DNA of 64,000 bases, taken from assembly GCF_963929015.1 (NCBI RefSeq), contig NZ_CAWVHE010000019.1, forward strand, positions 1 to 64,000, in the 5' to 3' direction. Below the pieces are notes generated by a model. The model worked only from the letters and a program-made list of their open reading frames with translations. It had not been told where the DNA came from and ran no database searches. Origin of the DNA: Merdimonas sp963929015 (GTDB lineage: Bacteria > Bacillota > Clostridia > Lachnospirales > Lachnospiraceae). The position numbers and the translations under genes were made by a program. This document shows positions 15,005 through 22,327 of the stretch, in pieces; within the stretch, counting starts at the first letter, position 1; every line of letters begins with the position of its first letter.

Positions 15005-16987
15005 TTACCGGCTTCCTGTCCGCACTTTCCTGCGCGCCCGCACATTGTCCCGGATCTCATCGTAAATGGTCATCCACGGATCCAGTTCTCTTGGCAGAGA
15101 GTGGGCCCGGTCGTGAATGATCTGCAGCCAGTTGCGATAACTGGTTTCATCGACCGCCTCCACGGTTGCCGTAAGTTTCTCCTTCCCCGCATAGACCAGA
15201 GTCGCGCGCAACTCTGCCCGGTAGTGTCCGGTGGTCACCGTGACTGTGAACCTCTCGCCTTTTTCCGGCGCGGCTTCTCCCGGCGATGGCGCGGCTTCTC
15301 CCGGCGATGGCGCGGCTTCTCCCGGCAACGGCGCGGCTTCTCCCGATGGAGCAGCCGCATTAAGGCGCAGGGCGATCCCCTCCTCGGACACGTCTTCTGT
15401 CACTGCTTCCAGCGTCCGGTCAGCAAACCGGATCCCGGCCGGTTCTTCTGCCGCAATCCGGTCAGAGATCCGTCTGGATTCCCGTCCCATCATGAAAAAT
15501 GCAGCATACAAAAGCAGGGTCAGATTGTAACCCAGCCAGTAGAGGATCACGCTGCTGTATACAAGTGCCATGCCATATTTCCCGCGGGCAAAACGGATCA
15601 GAGCCGCCACAGTCAGCAGGAGCAGGAAGCCGTGCGGGATCAGCCAGCGGAAGGAAGCCGTATTTTCCCGCCGCTTCTTTTTCTCGGTCACCTGAAACTG
15701 CCGCCTGTGGATCCCCAGGGATTCCAGCAGCACCGGCGCAGCCAGATATGGCGCCAGGATCGTATCGATGATGTGGCTCCACCTGGCATTTCGGATGTTG
15801 GTGCTTAAGTACCCCATGGCCAGCCGGGACAGAAGGTGGGATGGCAGCCAGAAACATAAGAGCTCCCAAAACCCGCACTCCACCAGTTGTACGTCGAACA
15901 GGGCGAACAAAACCGGCGCCAGCAGAAAGATCAGCCGGCACAGAAAAGACCACCAGTACAGCCAGGCATTGAGGTAAGAGATCCGGGCTGCCAGGGAGAG
16001 CTTCCTGGTGAAAATGGCGTTGGTATTCTGAATGCTCTGGATCACGCCTCTGGCCCAGCGGATCCGCTGCAGGATCATACTCTCCACCGTGGTTGTGGAA
16101 AGACCCGCGGCCAGCACTTCGCCAGTCGCATAGGTGCGGTACCCTGCCTTCTGAAGTCTTAGGCTGGTCTCAAAATCCTCTGTCACCGTCCCGTAGGGAA
16201 ATCCGCCAATCTCTTCTAACGCCGCGCGCAGGAGAATGGTATTGCTGCCGGTATAAGCCGCGGTATTGGTGGCATTTCTTAACAGATTGATCTCCCGGGA
16301 AAAGAAATCCTGCTCATTGGGGATCCCTTTCTCCGCGTACAGATTGAATTGGAACAGATCCTGGTTGTAAAAGCTCTGGGGCGTCTGCAAGAGTCCCAGC
16401 TTCTGGTCCGGTACAAGGAAATAAGGCACGGTCCGCAAAAGAAAGGTCCGGCGGGGGATCATGTCTGCGTCAAAGGTTGCGATCAAAGGCGAGGTCGTCT
16501 GTTTGAGCGCATGGTTATAGTTGCCGGATTTTGCCCGGGTATTTTCCTTCATGCCGATATACCCGGCTCCCAGATGTTCCGCCATCTTTTTTACGCTGTC
16601 CCTGCCGCCGTCGTCGCAGACGTACAGGTGGACTTTGGCCGGATCGGGATATTCCAGAAATGTACAGGCATTGACGGTCTTGTATAAAAGTTCCGGCGGT
16701 TCGTTGTGGGTGGCGATCAATACGTCCACATCCGGATATGCTTCTGGCCGGATGTTCTCCGGAAACGGAAGTTCCCGGACGTCTGCCCGCATTCTGCTGA
16801 TCATCAGTTCCATGGTTCCGAATGTGGTTACGGCCTCGGCCAGGACAAGGGCCACGCCCCCGGCGGCGGACGCCGGCCCTTCCTGCCAGGGCAGGGTGAA
16901 AAAGATCCTCCAGAAGAGATAGACGCCCGAGGCTGTGATGGAGGCAAGAAATACGATGTTTCTTTTTTTCTTTTCTCCAAAAGTCAT
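15005..16987 (-). CDS. BcsA-like processive glycosyltransferase with C-terminal PilZ domain
   Basis: Membrane synthase of 660 residues resembling cellulose synthase catalytic subunits. After two N-terminal helices comes a GT2 domain (about residues 80-350) with the nucleotide-sugar motifs DVDVLIATHNEP, CDDGGRDS, ATFDADMIPRR, the catalytic TED in GTVTEDFETS, and QRIRWARG (the QxxRW motif of processive enzymes). Several helices follow, then a PilZ domain with the cyclic-di-GMP pattern RRISDR...EDVSEEG (RxxxR and DxSxxG). The PilZ domain is interrupted by a 7-residue tandem repeat (PGEAAPS). The ATG at 16987 has GAGGAG eight bases upstream and overlaps the GT2 stop by four bases. No BcsB-like partner follows, so the polymer need not be cellulose. 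Activation by cyclic-di-GMP is a strong inference from the motifs. Confidence 0.88.
   Translation of the reverse strand: MTFGEKKKRNIVFLASITASGVYLFWRIFFTLPWQEGPASAAGGVALVLAEAVTTFGTMELMISRMRADVRELPFPENIRPEAYPDVDVLIATHNEPPELLYKTVNACTFLEYPDPAKVHLYVCDDGGRDSVKKMAEHLGAGYIGMKENTRAKSGNYNHALKQTTSPLIATFDADMIPRRTFLLRTVPYFLVPDQKLGLLQTPQSFYNQDLFQFNLYAEKGIPNEQDFFSREINLLRNATNTAAYTGSNTILLRAALEEIGGFPYGTVTEDFETSLRLQKAGYRTYATGEVLAAGLSTTTVESMILQRIRWARGVIQSIQNTNAIFTRKLSLAARISYLNAWLYWWSFLCRLIFLLAPVLFALFDVQLVECGFWELLCFWLPSHLLSRLAMGYLSTNIRNARWSHIIDTILAPYLAAPVLLESLGIHRRQFQVTEKKKRRENTASFRWLIPHGFLLLLTVAALIRFARGKYGMALVYSSVILYWLGYNLTLLLYAAFFMMGRESRRISDRIAAEEPAGIRFADRTLEAVTEDVSEEGIALRLNAAAPSGEAAPLPGEAAPSPGEAAPSPGEAAPEKGERFTVTVTTGHYRAELRATLVYAGKEKLTATVEAVDETSYRNWLQIIHDRAHSLPRELDPWMTIYDEIRDNVRARRKVRTGSR
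15267..15350 (-). repeat. 21-base in-frame tandem repeat inside the PilZ region
   Basis: Four 21-base units (15267, 15288, 15309, 15330), the first two identical, encoding Pro-Gly-Glu-Ala-Ala-Pro-Ser. They form a linker between the DxSxxG motif and the next beta strands of the PilZ barrel. Confidence 0.9.
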
Positions 16988-17799
16988 CGCTTCTTCTCCT
17001 CGTTTCTTTTTCTGCTTCTTCCGGAACATTTCCGGCATCTCCGGGACCTCCGGGCGCAGACAGCCAGCACCTGCAGGCTGTCCCTTACCGGGTGGAAATG
17101 GGATCCTGCATTTGCATTGATATATATCGTAGAAATGTTCCGGCTCCGCACCGGGACGCCTTCTCTTACACAGGCAATAAGGACCTCCATCTCGTAGGCG
17201 TAGCCTTCTCCCGGCGTCCGGAGCATAAGGGGAAGAAGGCTATTGTCAAAGGCGCGCAGGCCGGTCTGCGTATCCGGGAGCCAGATCCCGGCCGCGTGAT
17301 AAAAGATCCGGGATATGATCCGGTTGCCCAGCCGGGATCTTAGGGGCGTCTGTCTGCCGGTAAAGTCCCGCGCGCCAAGGATAAGGCTGCCGGGATATTT
17401 TTCTGCCGCATTTAGAAGATTTACGCCGTCTGCAACCAGATGCTGACCGTCACAGTCCATACAGAGGATCCGCGTCCGCTTACGGGGTAATGAGCCGTCC
17501 GGTTCTTCCACCTCCAGGATCTGTTTTTGCAAAAAGGCAAAGGCTGTCTTAAGGGCCCTTCCTTTTCCCCGGTTCTTTCTGTGGCGCAGCACCTGGCAGC
17601 CCGGCAGATCCTCTGCCCGGTCAAAGGCCATCCGATACTGCGGGCCAGAGCCGTCGTCCACCAGAAGCATCTGGCAGGGGGTCGCCCGGATGACTGCCCG
17701 GATCCTTTCCGGCAGGTCCGGCTCCGGACGAAATGCCGGTATGATCACGCAGACCGGTTCCTTTTCTTTTTCTTTGGATCTTACAGTGGTCGGATCCAT
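16984..17799 (-). CDS. Family 2 glycosyltransferase, dolichyl-phosphate mannosyltransferase-like
   Basis: Cytosolic GT-A enzyme of 271 residues without obvious membrane helices. Motifs are VCVIIPAFRPEPDLPERI at the nucleotide site, LLVDDGSGP, the GRALKTAFAFL helix, the metal-binding MDCDGQH (DxD-like) and LPDTQTGLRAF, matching DPM1/polyprenyl-phosphate sugar transferases. It likely charges a lipid carrier with a sugar, which would suit the GT-C-type enzyme downstream. The C-terminus is unusually basic and Cys/Arg-rich (ARRSRRCRKCSGRSRKR). It is spaced six bases from the GGDEF gene and overlaps the synthase by four bases, so the genes form one operon. Substrate sugar unknown. Confidence 0.85.
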   Translation of the reverse strand: MDPTTVRSKEKEKEPVCVIIPAFRPEPDLPERIRAVIRATPCQMLLVDDGSGPQYRMAFDRAEDLPGCQVLRHRKNRGKGRALKTAFAFLQKQILEVEEPDGSLPRKRTRILCMDCDGQHLVADGVNLLNAAEKYPGSLILGARDFTGRQTPLRSRLGNRIISRIFYHAAGIWLPDTQTGLRAFDNSLLPLMLRTPGEGYAYEMEVLIACVREGVPVRSRNISTIYINANAGSHFHPVRDSLQVLAVCARRSRRCRKCSGRSRKRNEEKKR

Positions 17800-17805
17800 G
17801 GTTCT

Positions 17806-19596
17806 TCACCTTCCTTCTCCGTTCAGGATCCGGCTTCTCGGACAGTCTGCCCGACAGCCGATACATTCCCGCCTCATGCAGCGGATCTTTTTTTCGTTGA
17901 GATAGAGGCGCCCCTTTCCCTGATATTTGGCGATATAGAGCGCAGTGTCCGCGCAGGCGTACAGTTCTTCATAATCCCGGACGGATCCGTCTGCCAGCAC
18001 CGCTCCCGCGCTGACGCAGAGCCGGTATTTCTTACTGCTTTCCGGAAAGGACGCACGAAGCTTCCCGGAAAGAGTCCGGAATTTCTCTTCCAGTGTTCCT
18101 GCAGACACCGGGCTTTGTATCAACGCCACAAATTCATCCCCGCCCAGACGGCCGATCACATCCTCTCTTCGGAAGGTTTCCCTTAAACACCGGGCGAACC
18201 CGGCCAGCAGCCGGTCGCCTGCCGGATGGCCTTCCCTGTCGTTGACCTGTTTGAAATTATCCAGGTCGAACAGTAAAAGCGCGCCTCTTTTTTCTTTTTG
18301 CTCCAGAAATGCTTTTGCCCTGCGCTGAAAGCCTTTTCGGTTGTACAATCCGGTCAGGCTGTCATATTCCGCCTCATTTCTGGCTGCACTTAATTCTCCC
18401 TGGATCTTGTGCATTCCTTCGGCTTTTGCCACATAGTCCTGTTCCAGCCTAAGGATTGTTTCCACCAGAGGCCTTAACTCCGGGATCTCGCTGTCGTCTT
18501 CCGGGAGGATCCGCTCTCCTTTCAGGACGCGGCAGATGCCCTCCTGGATCTGCAGGAAATGGTCGAAGAGATATTTCCGGACAAAAAAGCGTATCATCAG
18601 AATGGTCAGGATGCTGATGAGCACCGCAGAGGCCAGGCTAAGCACCAGTGTGGCGCCTGCATTTTCTGCGATCTGATCCATGGCTGTGAACGCAGCCAGG
18701 TACATATCCTGCCGCTCTCTGACCACCACGCTTTGCCAGGTGCCGTTGATCTTGAGCACCACCGGCTTTCCTTTCGGGAGGCCGGACATAAATTCCACCA
18801 TTTCCTTTCCTTCCCTGACCCCTTCGATCTTTATTTCCTGCCGGTTGTTTTCGGTAATCCCTATGATCAGGCCTCTTGCTTTGCCTGCCGCCAGGATGCT
18901 GGTGCTGTAGTCTGTGGTGGCTTTTTTTAACGTCTCCCGAACTCTCTGTGCGCCGCTGGTCAGGGGAAGTCGCTCCAGATCTTCATCCACCCGCACGCCG
19001 GTAAACCGCCGGTCTTTTGCAGGCGCCACCGCATACAGGTAGTCCGGCCGGTCCCAGAAGTCCGGGGTGTCCACACGCACTATGGCTCCGCCTGCTTCTG
19101 CATTTCCCGTGGCTTCTGCGTTTTCTGTGGTTTCTACGTTTTCCGTGGCTTCTGCGTTTTCCGTGGCTTCTGCGTTTTCCGTGATTTGTGCGGCCAGGAG
19201 TTCTTCCATGACTTGCGGGTCTTCTCTGGTTCCCTGCAGACGGTCCTCGGTGGTAAGTATCACCTTCCCTTTGGCGTCGATCAGTGAGACAGCCCCTGTG
19301 TTCATCAGCCCGCGAAGGCTCTCAAGGGCTGCAAGGTCTGGAAGCTCCGGCTCGTTTGCAAGCAGGAGGGCTGCCTCTTTTGCATGACTTGTGCAGGCCT
19401 GGCAGCGGCGGTCCATTTCTTCTTCGTATTCCCCGGCAGCGTCTTCCAGGTGGCCGTCCACAGCCTGCAGAAGCTGGTAGAGATATTCTCCGTTTTCTTC
19501 TCTCTCCCTGTGGTAGAGACTAACTGCGAAGATCAGGACGAATAAGGCGGCGGAGCTTAGATATACCAGCGTCAGCCTCTGGTATAATCTCCTCAT
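17806..19596 (-). CDS. Membrane diguanylate cyclase (GGDEF) with extracytoplasmic sensor and C-terminal cysteine cluster
   Basis: Protein of 596 residues that should make cyclic-di-GMP from two GTP. An N-terminal helix (residues 8-26) and a second helix near residue 310 enclose an extracytoplasmic sensor region of Cache-like size. A linker helix then leads to a GGDEF domain (about residues 410-570) with an intact RLGGDEFVALI active site and an upstream RRED product-inhibition site (RxxD, five residues before GGDEF). The tail holds four cysteines in the pattern C-x4-C-x2-C-x3-C-P, possibly a metal or Fe-S site. The sensor domain carries five copies of a six-residue repeat (TENAEA). The start overlaps the EAL stop by four bases. 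Confidence 0.9.
   Translation of the reverse strand: MRRLYQRLTLVYLSSAALFVLIFAVSLYHREREENGEYLYQLLQAVDGHLEDAAGEYEEEMDRRCQACTSHAKEAALLLANEPELPDLAALESLRGLMNTGAVSLIDAKGKVILTTEDRLQGTREDPQVMEELLAAQITENAEATENAEATENVETTENAEATGNAEAGGAIVRVDTPDFWDRPDYLYAVAPAKDRRFTGVRVDEDLERLPLTSGAQRVRETLKKATTDYSTSILAAGKARGLIIGITENNRQEIKIEGVREGKEMVEFMSGLPKGKPVVLKINGTWQSVVVRERQDMYLAAFTAMDQIAENAGATLVLSLASAVLISILTILMIRFFVRKYLFDHFLQIQEGICRVLKGERILPEDDSEIPELRPLVETILRLEQDYVAKAEGMHKIQGELSAARNEAEYDSLTGLYNRKGFQRRAKAFLEQKEKRGALLLFDLDNFKQVNDREGHPAGDRLLAGFARCLRETFRREDVIGRLGGDEFVALIQSPVSAGTLEEKFRTLSGKLRASFPESSKKYRLCVSAGAVLADGSVRDYEELYACADTALYIAKYQGKGRLYLNEKKIRCMRRECIGCRADCPRSRILNGEGR
19094..19183 (-). repeat. 18-base in-frame tandem repeat in GGDEF sensor region
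   Basis: Five 18-base units starting at 19094, the last two identical, of the form GCTTCTGCGTTTTCCGTG on the plus strand, encoding Thr-Glu-Asn-Ala-Glu-Ala. Confidence 0.9.
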
Positions 19597-20543
19597 TTCC
19601 TGACCTCCGGGAGATGCCTGTCTTCCTGGCGGTATCTAAGATACCGGGCCTTGCGAAGGGGCCGGGCGTAGTAGTATCCCTGGGCCAGGCGACACCCCGC
19701 TTCCAGGAGGAATCCGATCTGCCGCCGGCGCTCGACGCCTTCTGCCACGACTTCCATACCAAGTTCCTTTGCCATGGAAATGGTGGATCTTAGAATGGTC
19801 TCGCTCTTGGCGTCGCCGATCCGGTTGACAAAGTACCGGTCCAGCTTCAGAATATCAAAGGGAATCTGACAGAGCATTTTCAGGGTTGAGCTGCCCATCC
19901 CGTAATCGTCCATGGCGATCCGGAAGCCCTCGTCCTGCAGCTTTCGGGCAAATTGTCGGATCTCCTGGTCCTCTTCTTTTTCTCTGGCCGTTTCCGTCAG
20001 CTCAAATAAGAGTTCGTTTCGGTCAAATAAGAGTTCGTTTCGGTCGGCGGCGTCTTCTCCCAGAAAGTCCGGACAGAGGGAGCCGGCATATTCTTCGGCG
20101 CAGCGCATTTCCCCGCGGCCGGCGTGGAGCCTTGACAGGTTGACGGACACCGGGCCGAAGGGAATGCCGCTTCTCTTTGCCTCTTTTGCATCTTTGCAGA
20201 CCAGCCGCAGGACTTCCTGATCCACCGCCGGCATCAGCCCCCGCCGCTCCAATGCCGGAAGAAACGATGCCGGCAGGAGCAGGCCCCGCCGGGGATGCCG
20301 CCAGCGCACCAGCGCTTCCGCGCCGAAGATAGCCCCTGTCCGCATGTCCACCTGTGGCTGGTACCACACCTCAAATTCTTCCCTGGCGATGGCGGCGGTC
20401 AGCTCCGCCTCACTCTGCCCCTGCAGACCGGCGCGGCCCTGCACCCCGCCGCTGTCCCGCAGATCGCCGCTCCCCTGCACCCCGCTGCTGTCGGAGGTCC
20501 GGCCGTCAAAATCATACTCCACATCCTTCTGGCTTCGCTGCAT
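19593..20543 (-). CDS. EAL-domain cyclic-di-GMP phosphodiesterase
   Basis: Protein of 316 residues that should hydrolyse cyclic-di-GMP to pGpG. Nearly the whole chain is an EAL domain (about residues 45-300) after a short Gly/Ser/Gln-rich leader. Expected catalytic residues are present: E in GAEALVRW, N in VSVNLSRLH, E in ELTETA, DD in AMDDYGMGSS, K and D in ILKLDRYFV, and E in VAEGVERR. It therefore looks active. A 21-base direct duplication inserts a second DRNELLF before the ELTET motif. I start at the ATG at 20543 (AAGGAG ten bases upstream). It is the first gene of the module and is coupled to the GGDEF gene by a four-base overlap, so synthesis and breakdown of the signal are co-expressed. 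Confidence 0.9.
   Translation of the reverse strand: MQRSQKDVEYDFDGRTSDSSGVQGSGDLRDSGGVQGRAGLQGQSEAELTAAIAREEFEVWYQPQVDMRTGAIFGAEALVRWRHPRRGLLLPASFLPALERRGLMPAVDQEVLRLVCKDAKEAKRSGIPFGPVSVNLSRLHAGRGEMRCAEEYAGSLCPDFLGEDAADRNELLFDRNELLFELTETAREKEEDQEIRQFARKLQDEGFRIAMDDYGMGSSTLKMLCQIPFDILKLDRYFVNRIGDAKSETILRSTISMAKELGMEVVAEGVERRRQIGFLLEAGCRLAQGYYYARPLRKARYLRYRQEDRHLPEVRK
20002..20043 (-). repeat. 21-base in-frame direct duplication in EAL gene
   Basis: Two identical adjacent 21-base units (20002-20022, 20023-20043) encoding Asp-Arg-Asn-Glu-Leu-Leu-Phe twice, directly before the conserved ELTET strand. Identity of the copies suggests a recent event. Confidence 0.92.
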
Positions 20544-20631
20544 ACCATTCCCACTCCTTCTCCGGATCTTTTCAGAAATAGCGTTCCAGAAAAAGACGGG
20601 AGTTATACATGACAAATAGAAAAAGAAGGTT

Positions 20632-20715
20632 GGGGACAGGGTAAATGACGATTTGGGACAGGGTAAATGTCAATTTGGGACGTAGACCTTTGCAAAAGGT
20701 CTACGTCCCAAATTG
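20632..20715 (+). repeat. Dispersed palindromic element, copy 4
   Basis: Two subrepeats starting GGGGACAGGGTAAATGACGA and GGGACAGGGTAAATGTC, then a palindrome 20671-20715 with arms CAATTTGGGACGTAGACC. It lies upstream of the EAL operon, between it and the tRNA terminator. Confidence 0.88.
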
Positions 20716-20737
20716 GCAAGACAATGTAAAAAACACA

Positions 20738-20767
20738 AAAAAAAGCCCTTGATTTTCAAGGGCTTTG
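20738..20767 (-). terminator. Terminator of tRNA-Cys
   Basis: On the minus strand AAAGCCCTTG / CAAGGGCTTT arms with a short loop are followed by a long T-run, just after the tRNA 3' end. Confidence 0.88.
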
Positions 20768-20770
20768 AAG

Positions 20771-20842
20771 AGGCGCAGACCGGATTTGAACCGGTGAATC
20801 GAGGTGTTGCAGACCTGTGCCTTACCACTTGGCTACTGCGCC
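20771..20842 (-). tRNA. tRNA-Cys (anticodon GCA)
   Basis: The minus strand begins GGCGCAGTAGCCAAGTGGTA and folds as a standard cloverleaf of 72 bases. The acceptor stem is GGCGCAG with CTGCGCC, the anticodon loop CTGCAAC carries GCA, and the T-arm is CCGGTTCAAATCCGG. The discriminator base is U and CCA is not encoded. It has its own promoter and terminator. Confidence 0.95.
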
Positions 20843-20889
20843 GTTCTGCTGTCCGTAAGATTTCTCTTACCGGGCAACTCCACTTGTGT

Positions 20890-20918
20890 ATTATAACAAA
20901 TACACTTCTTTGCGTCAA
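20890..20918 (-). promoter_or_regulatory. Promoter of tRNA-Cys
   Basis: On the minus strand TTGACG (20913-20918) and consensus TATAAT (20890-20895) are 17 bases apart, about 48 bases before the tRNA 5' end. Confidence 0.85.
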
Positions 20919-21032
20919 GCGTTCCGCCCCGATTCTCAGATTTTTCTTATGTTCTCCCTGGAACTGTTCTCCCTGGAATGTAACTCCACAAAGCATTTGC
21001 CGCTTCGGCTGCCCGTTTTATTCCGGATGTTT

Positions 21033-21671
21033 TTAGAATCCCAGTTCGTCATTTACGAGGATTACTTTGATCCGGCCGGGGATCTTGGAAAAGCGTGTGA
21101 GCAGGATCTGACAGCAGATGGTGTCCGGGCTTTTGCAGTCATAACACATGCCGTTTTTCGCGCAGGGCGTATCGATTCCAAATCGCTGTGCGTTGATGGG
21201 CGCCGCCTCATTTCTTGCTCTGGAGAATGCGTCCTCTACCTGCTTTACTACTTTGTTCATTCCCACGATCATCAACACAGTGCGGGGACCTGCGGCGATG
21301 GCAGACACCCGGTTGGCGTAGCCGTCAATATTTACCATTACGCCGTCTTCTGTGATTGCATTTGCGCTGGCAAGATACACGTCGCAGTCGTAGGCCATGA
21401 GCTCTGCCGCCCGCTTTTCCTGCGGATTGGCTGCCGCATCCCGGTTATAAACCTGATAGTTGCCGGAACAAAGCGCGTCTTTGAGGCCAATCTCGCCCGC
21501 AGACATCGTGCCGCCCCAGGAGACCGAGCTGCCCTCCGGAATCAGCTCCAGCGCCTTTTTCAGAGCCTCTTCCCTGGTTTCCGCATAATATCCTTCCATA
21601 TTCCGGGACTCAAGTCCTTTGATCACACGGGCGCCCAAAAGCGCATTTCTTTTTCTTCTGTTATCGTTCAT
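21033..21671 (-). CDS. LUD-domain protein (DUF162/LutC-like)
   Basis: Cytosolic protein of 212 residues of the LUD family, whose members include LutB/LutC of lactate use, although many stand-alone members have no known role. Visible family features are IPEGSSVSWGGTMSAGEIGL near residue 50 and VYLASANAITEDGVMVNIDG, where the NGxxxN-type loop lies. A cysteine-rich stretch (CAKNGMCYDCKSPDTICC) precedes the C-terminus and could hold a metal. The ATG at 21671 overlaps the stop of the YgjP-type gene by four bases, with AGGAGG 11 bases upstream, so the two are translated together. No lutA or lutB partner is nearby. Confidence 0.85.
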   Translation of the reverse strand: MNDNRRKRNALLGARVIKGLESRNMEGYYAETREEALKKALELIPEGSSVSWGGTMSAGEIGLKDALCSGNYQVYNRDAAANPQEKRAAELMAYDCDVYLASANAITEDGVMVNIDGYANRVSAIAAGPRTVLMIVGMNKVVKQVEDAFSRARNEAAPINAQRFGIDTPCAKNGMCYDCKSPDTICCQILLTRFSKIPGRIKVILVNDELGF

Positions 21672-22213
21672 TCGCTTCTCATCCTCCTTCTTCGATCCTT
21701 CCAGTCCGGCAAAAAGCCGGTCATCAGCTCCTGAAATCTCCGGTTGTGACTTGGCTCCAGCAGGTGGCACAGCTCGTGCACGACAATATACTCCAGGCTC
21801 TCATCCGGGTAAAAATACAGCCGGGTATTGATCCTGATCCGCCCGGTATTCACCGTGCAGCTCCCCCAGCGGGTCTTCATTTTGCGAAGCGTCCAGGCGG
21901 AGGCGTGCACGCCCATCCGGGGCTCCCATTTTGCCGCAAAAAACGCGACCCTCTCCCGCAGACGATCTCGCTGCTCTTTCGTCAGCTCCGGCTCCTCTTC
22001 CCTTCTCGCGGCGGCATTTTTCATGCGCTCCTGATGTGCCCGGATCCAGTCCAGCCGGCCTGCCACAAACTCCCGGATCCCGGCGGCCGGCGCCTGCCGC
22101 GGGGCGGTCACAAACACCCGCCCGTCCGGCGGTTTCAGATAAAGATTCACGTTCTTCACCTTGCGATATTCAACTGTAACCGGAATCTCCTCAACAAAAA
22201 ATATGTTCCTCAT
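21668..22213 (-). CDS. YgjP/SprT-like metal-dependent hydrolase
   Basis: Protein of about 181 residues with the zincin motif VVHELCHLLEPSHNRRF (HExxH with a third histidine five residues on), the hallmark of the YgjP (DUF45) metalloprotease-like family. Upstream are the family's KTRWGSC motif (KMKTRWGSC) and RINTRLYFYP. The family function is unsettled, often called M48-like or SprT-like. The start is uncertain: the ATG at 22213 gives the expected N-terminus (FFVEEIPVTVEYRKVKN), but no clear ribosome site precedes it, and the region just upstream is occupied by dispersed element copy 5. It is coupled to the LUD gene. Confidence 0.85.
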   Translation of the reverse strand: MRNIFFVEEIPVTVEYRKVKNVNLYLKPPDGRVFVTAPRQAPAAGIREFVAGRLDWIRAHQERMKNAAARREEEPELTKEQRDRLRERVAFFAAKWEPRMGVHASAWTLRKMKTRWGSCTVNTGRIRINTRLYFYPDESLEYIVVHELCHLLEPSHNRRFQELMTGFLPDWKDRRRRMRSE

Positions 22214-22243
22214 ATCATAATCATACCAGAAAAAAACGGAGTT

Positions 22244-22327
22244 GGGTACAGGGTAAATGACGATTTGGGACAGGGCAAATGTCAATTGGGGACGTAGACC
22301 TTTGCAAAAGGTCTACGTCCCCAATTG
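22244..22327 (+). repeat. Dispersed palindromic element, copy 5
   Basis: Two subrepeats (GGGTACAGGGTAAATGACGA and GGGACAGGGCAAATGTC), then palindrome 22283-22327 with arms CAATTGGGGACGTAGACC. It overlaps the 3' end of the PucR-type gene and supplies its TAG stop, as copy 2 does for the flavodoxin gene. Confidence 0.88.

Noticed and set aside
19094..19183. Possible CRISPR-like array in the tandem repeats
   Set aside because: Units are directly adjacent with no spacers, in frame within a GGDEF gene, and no cas genes are near.
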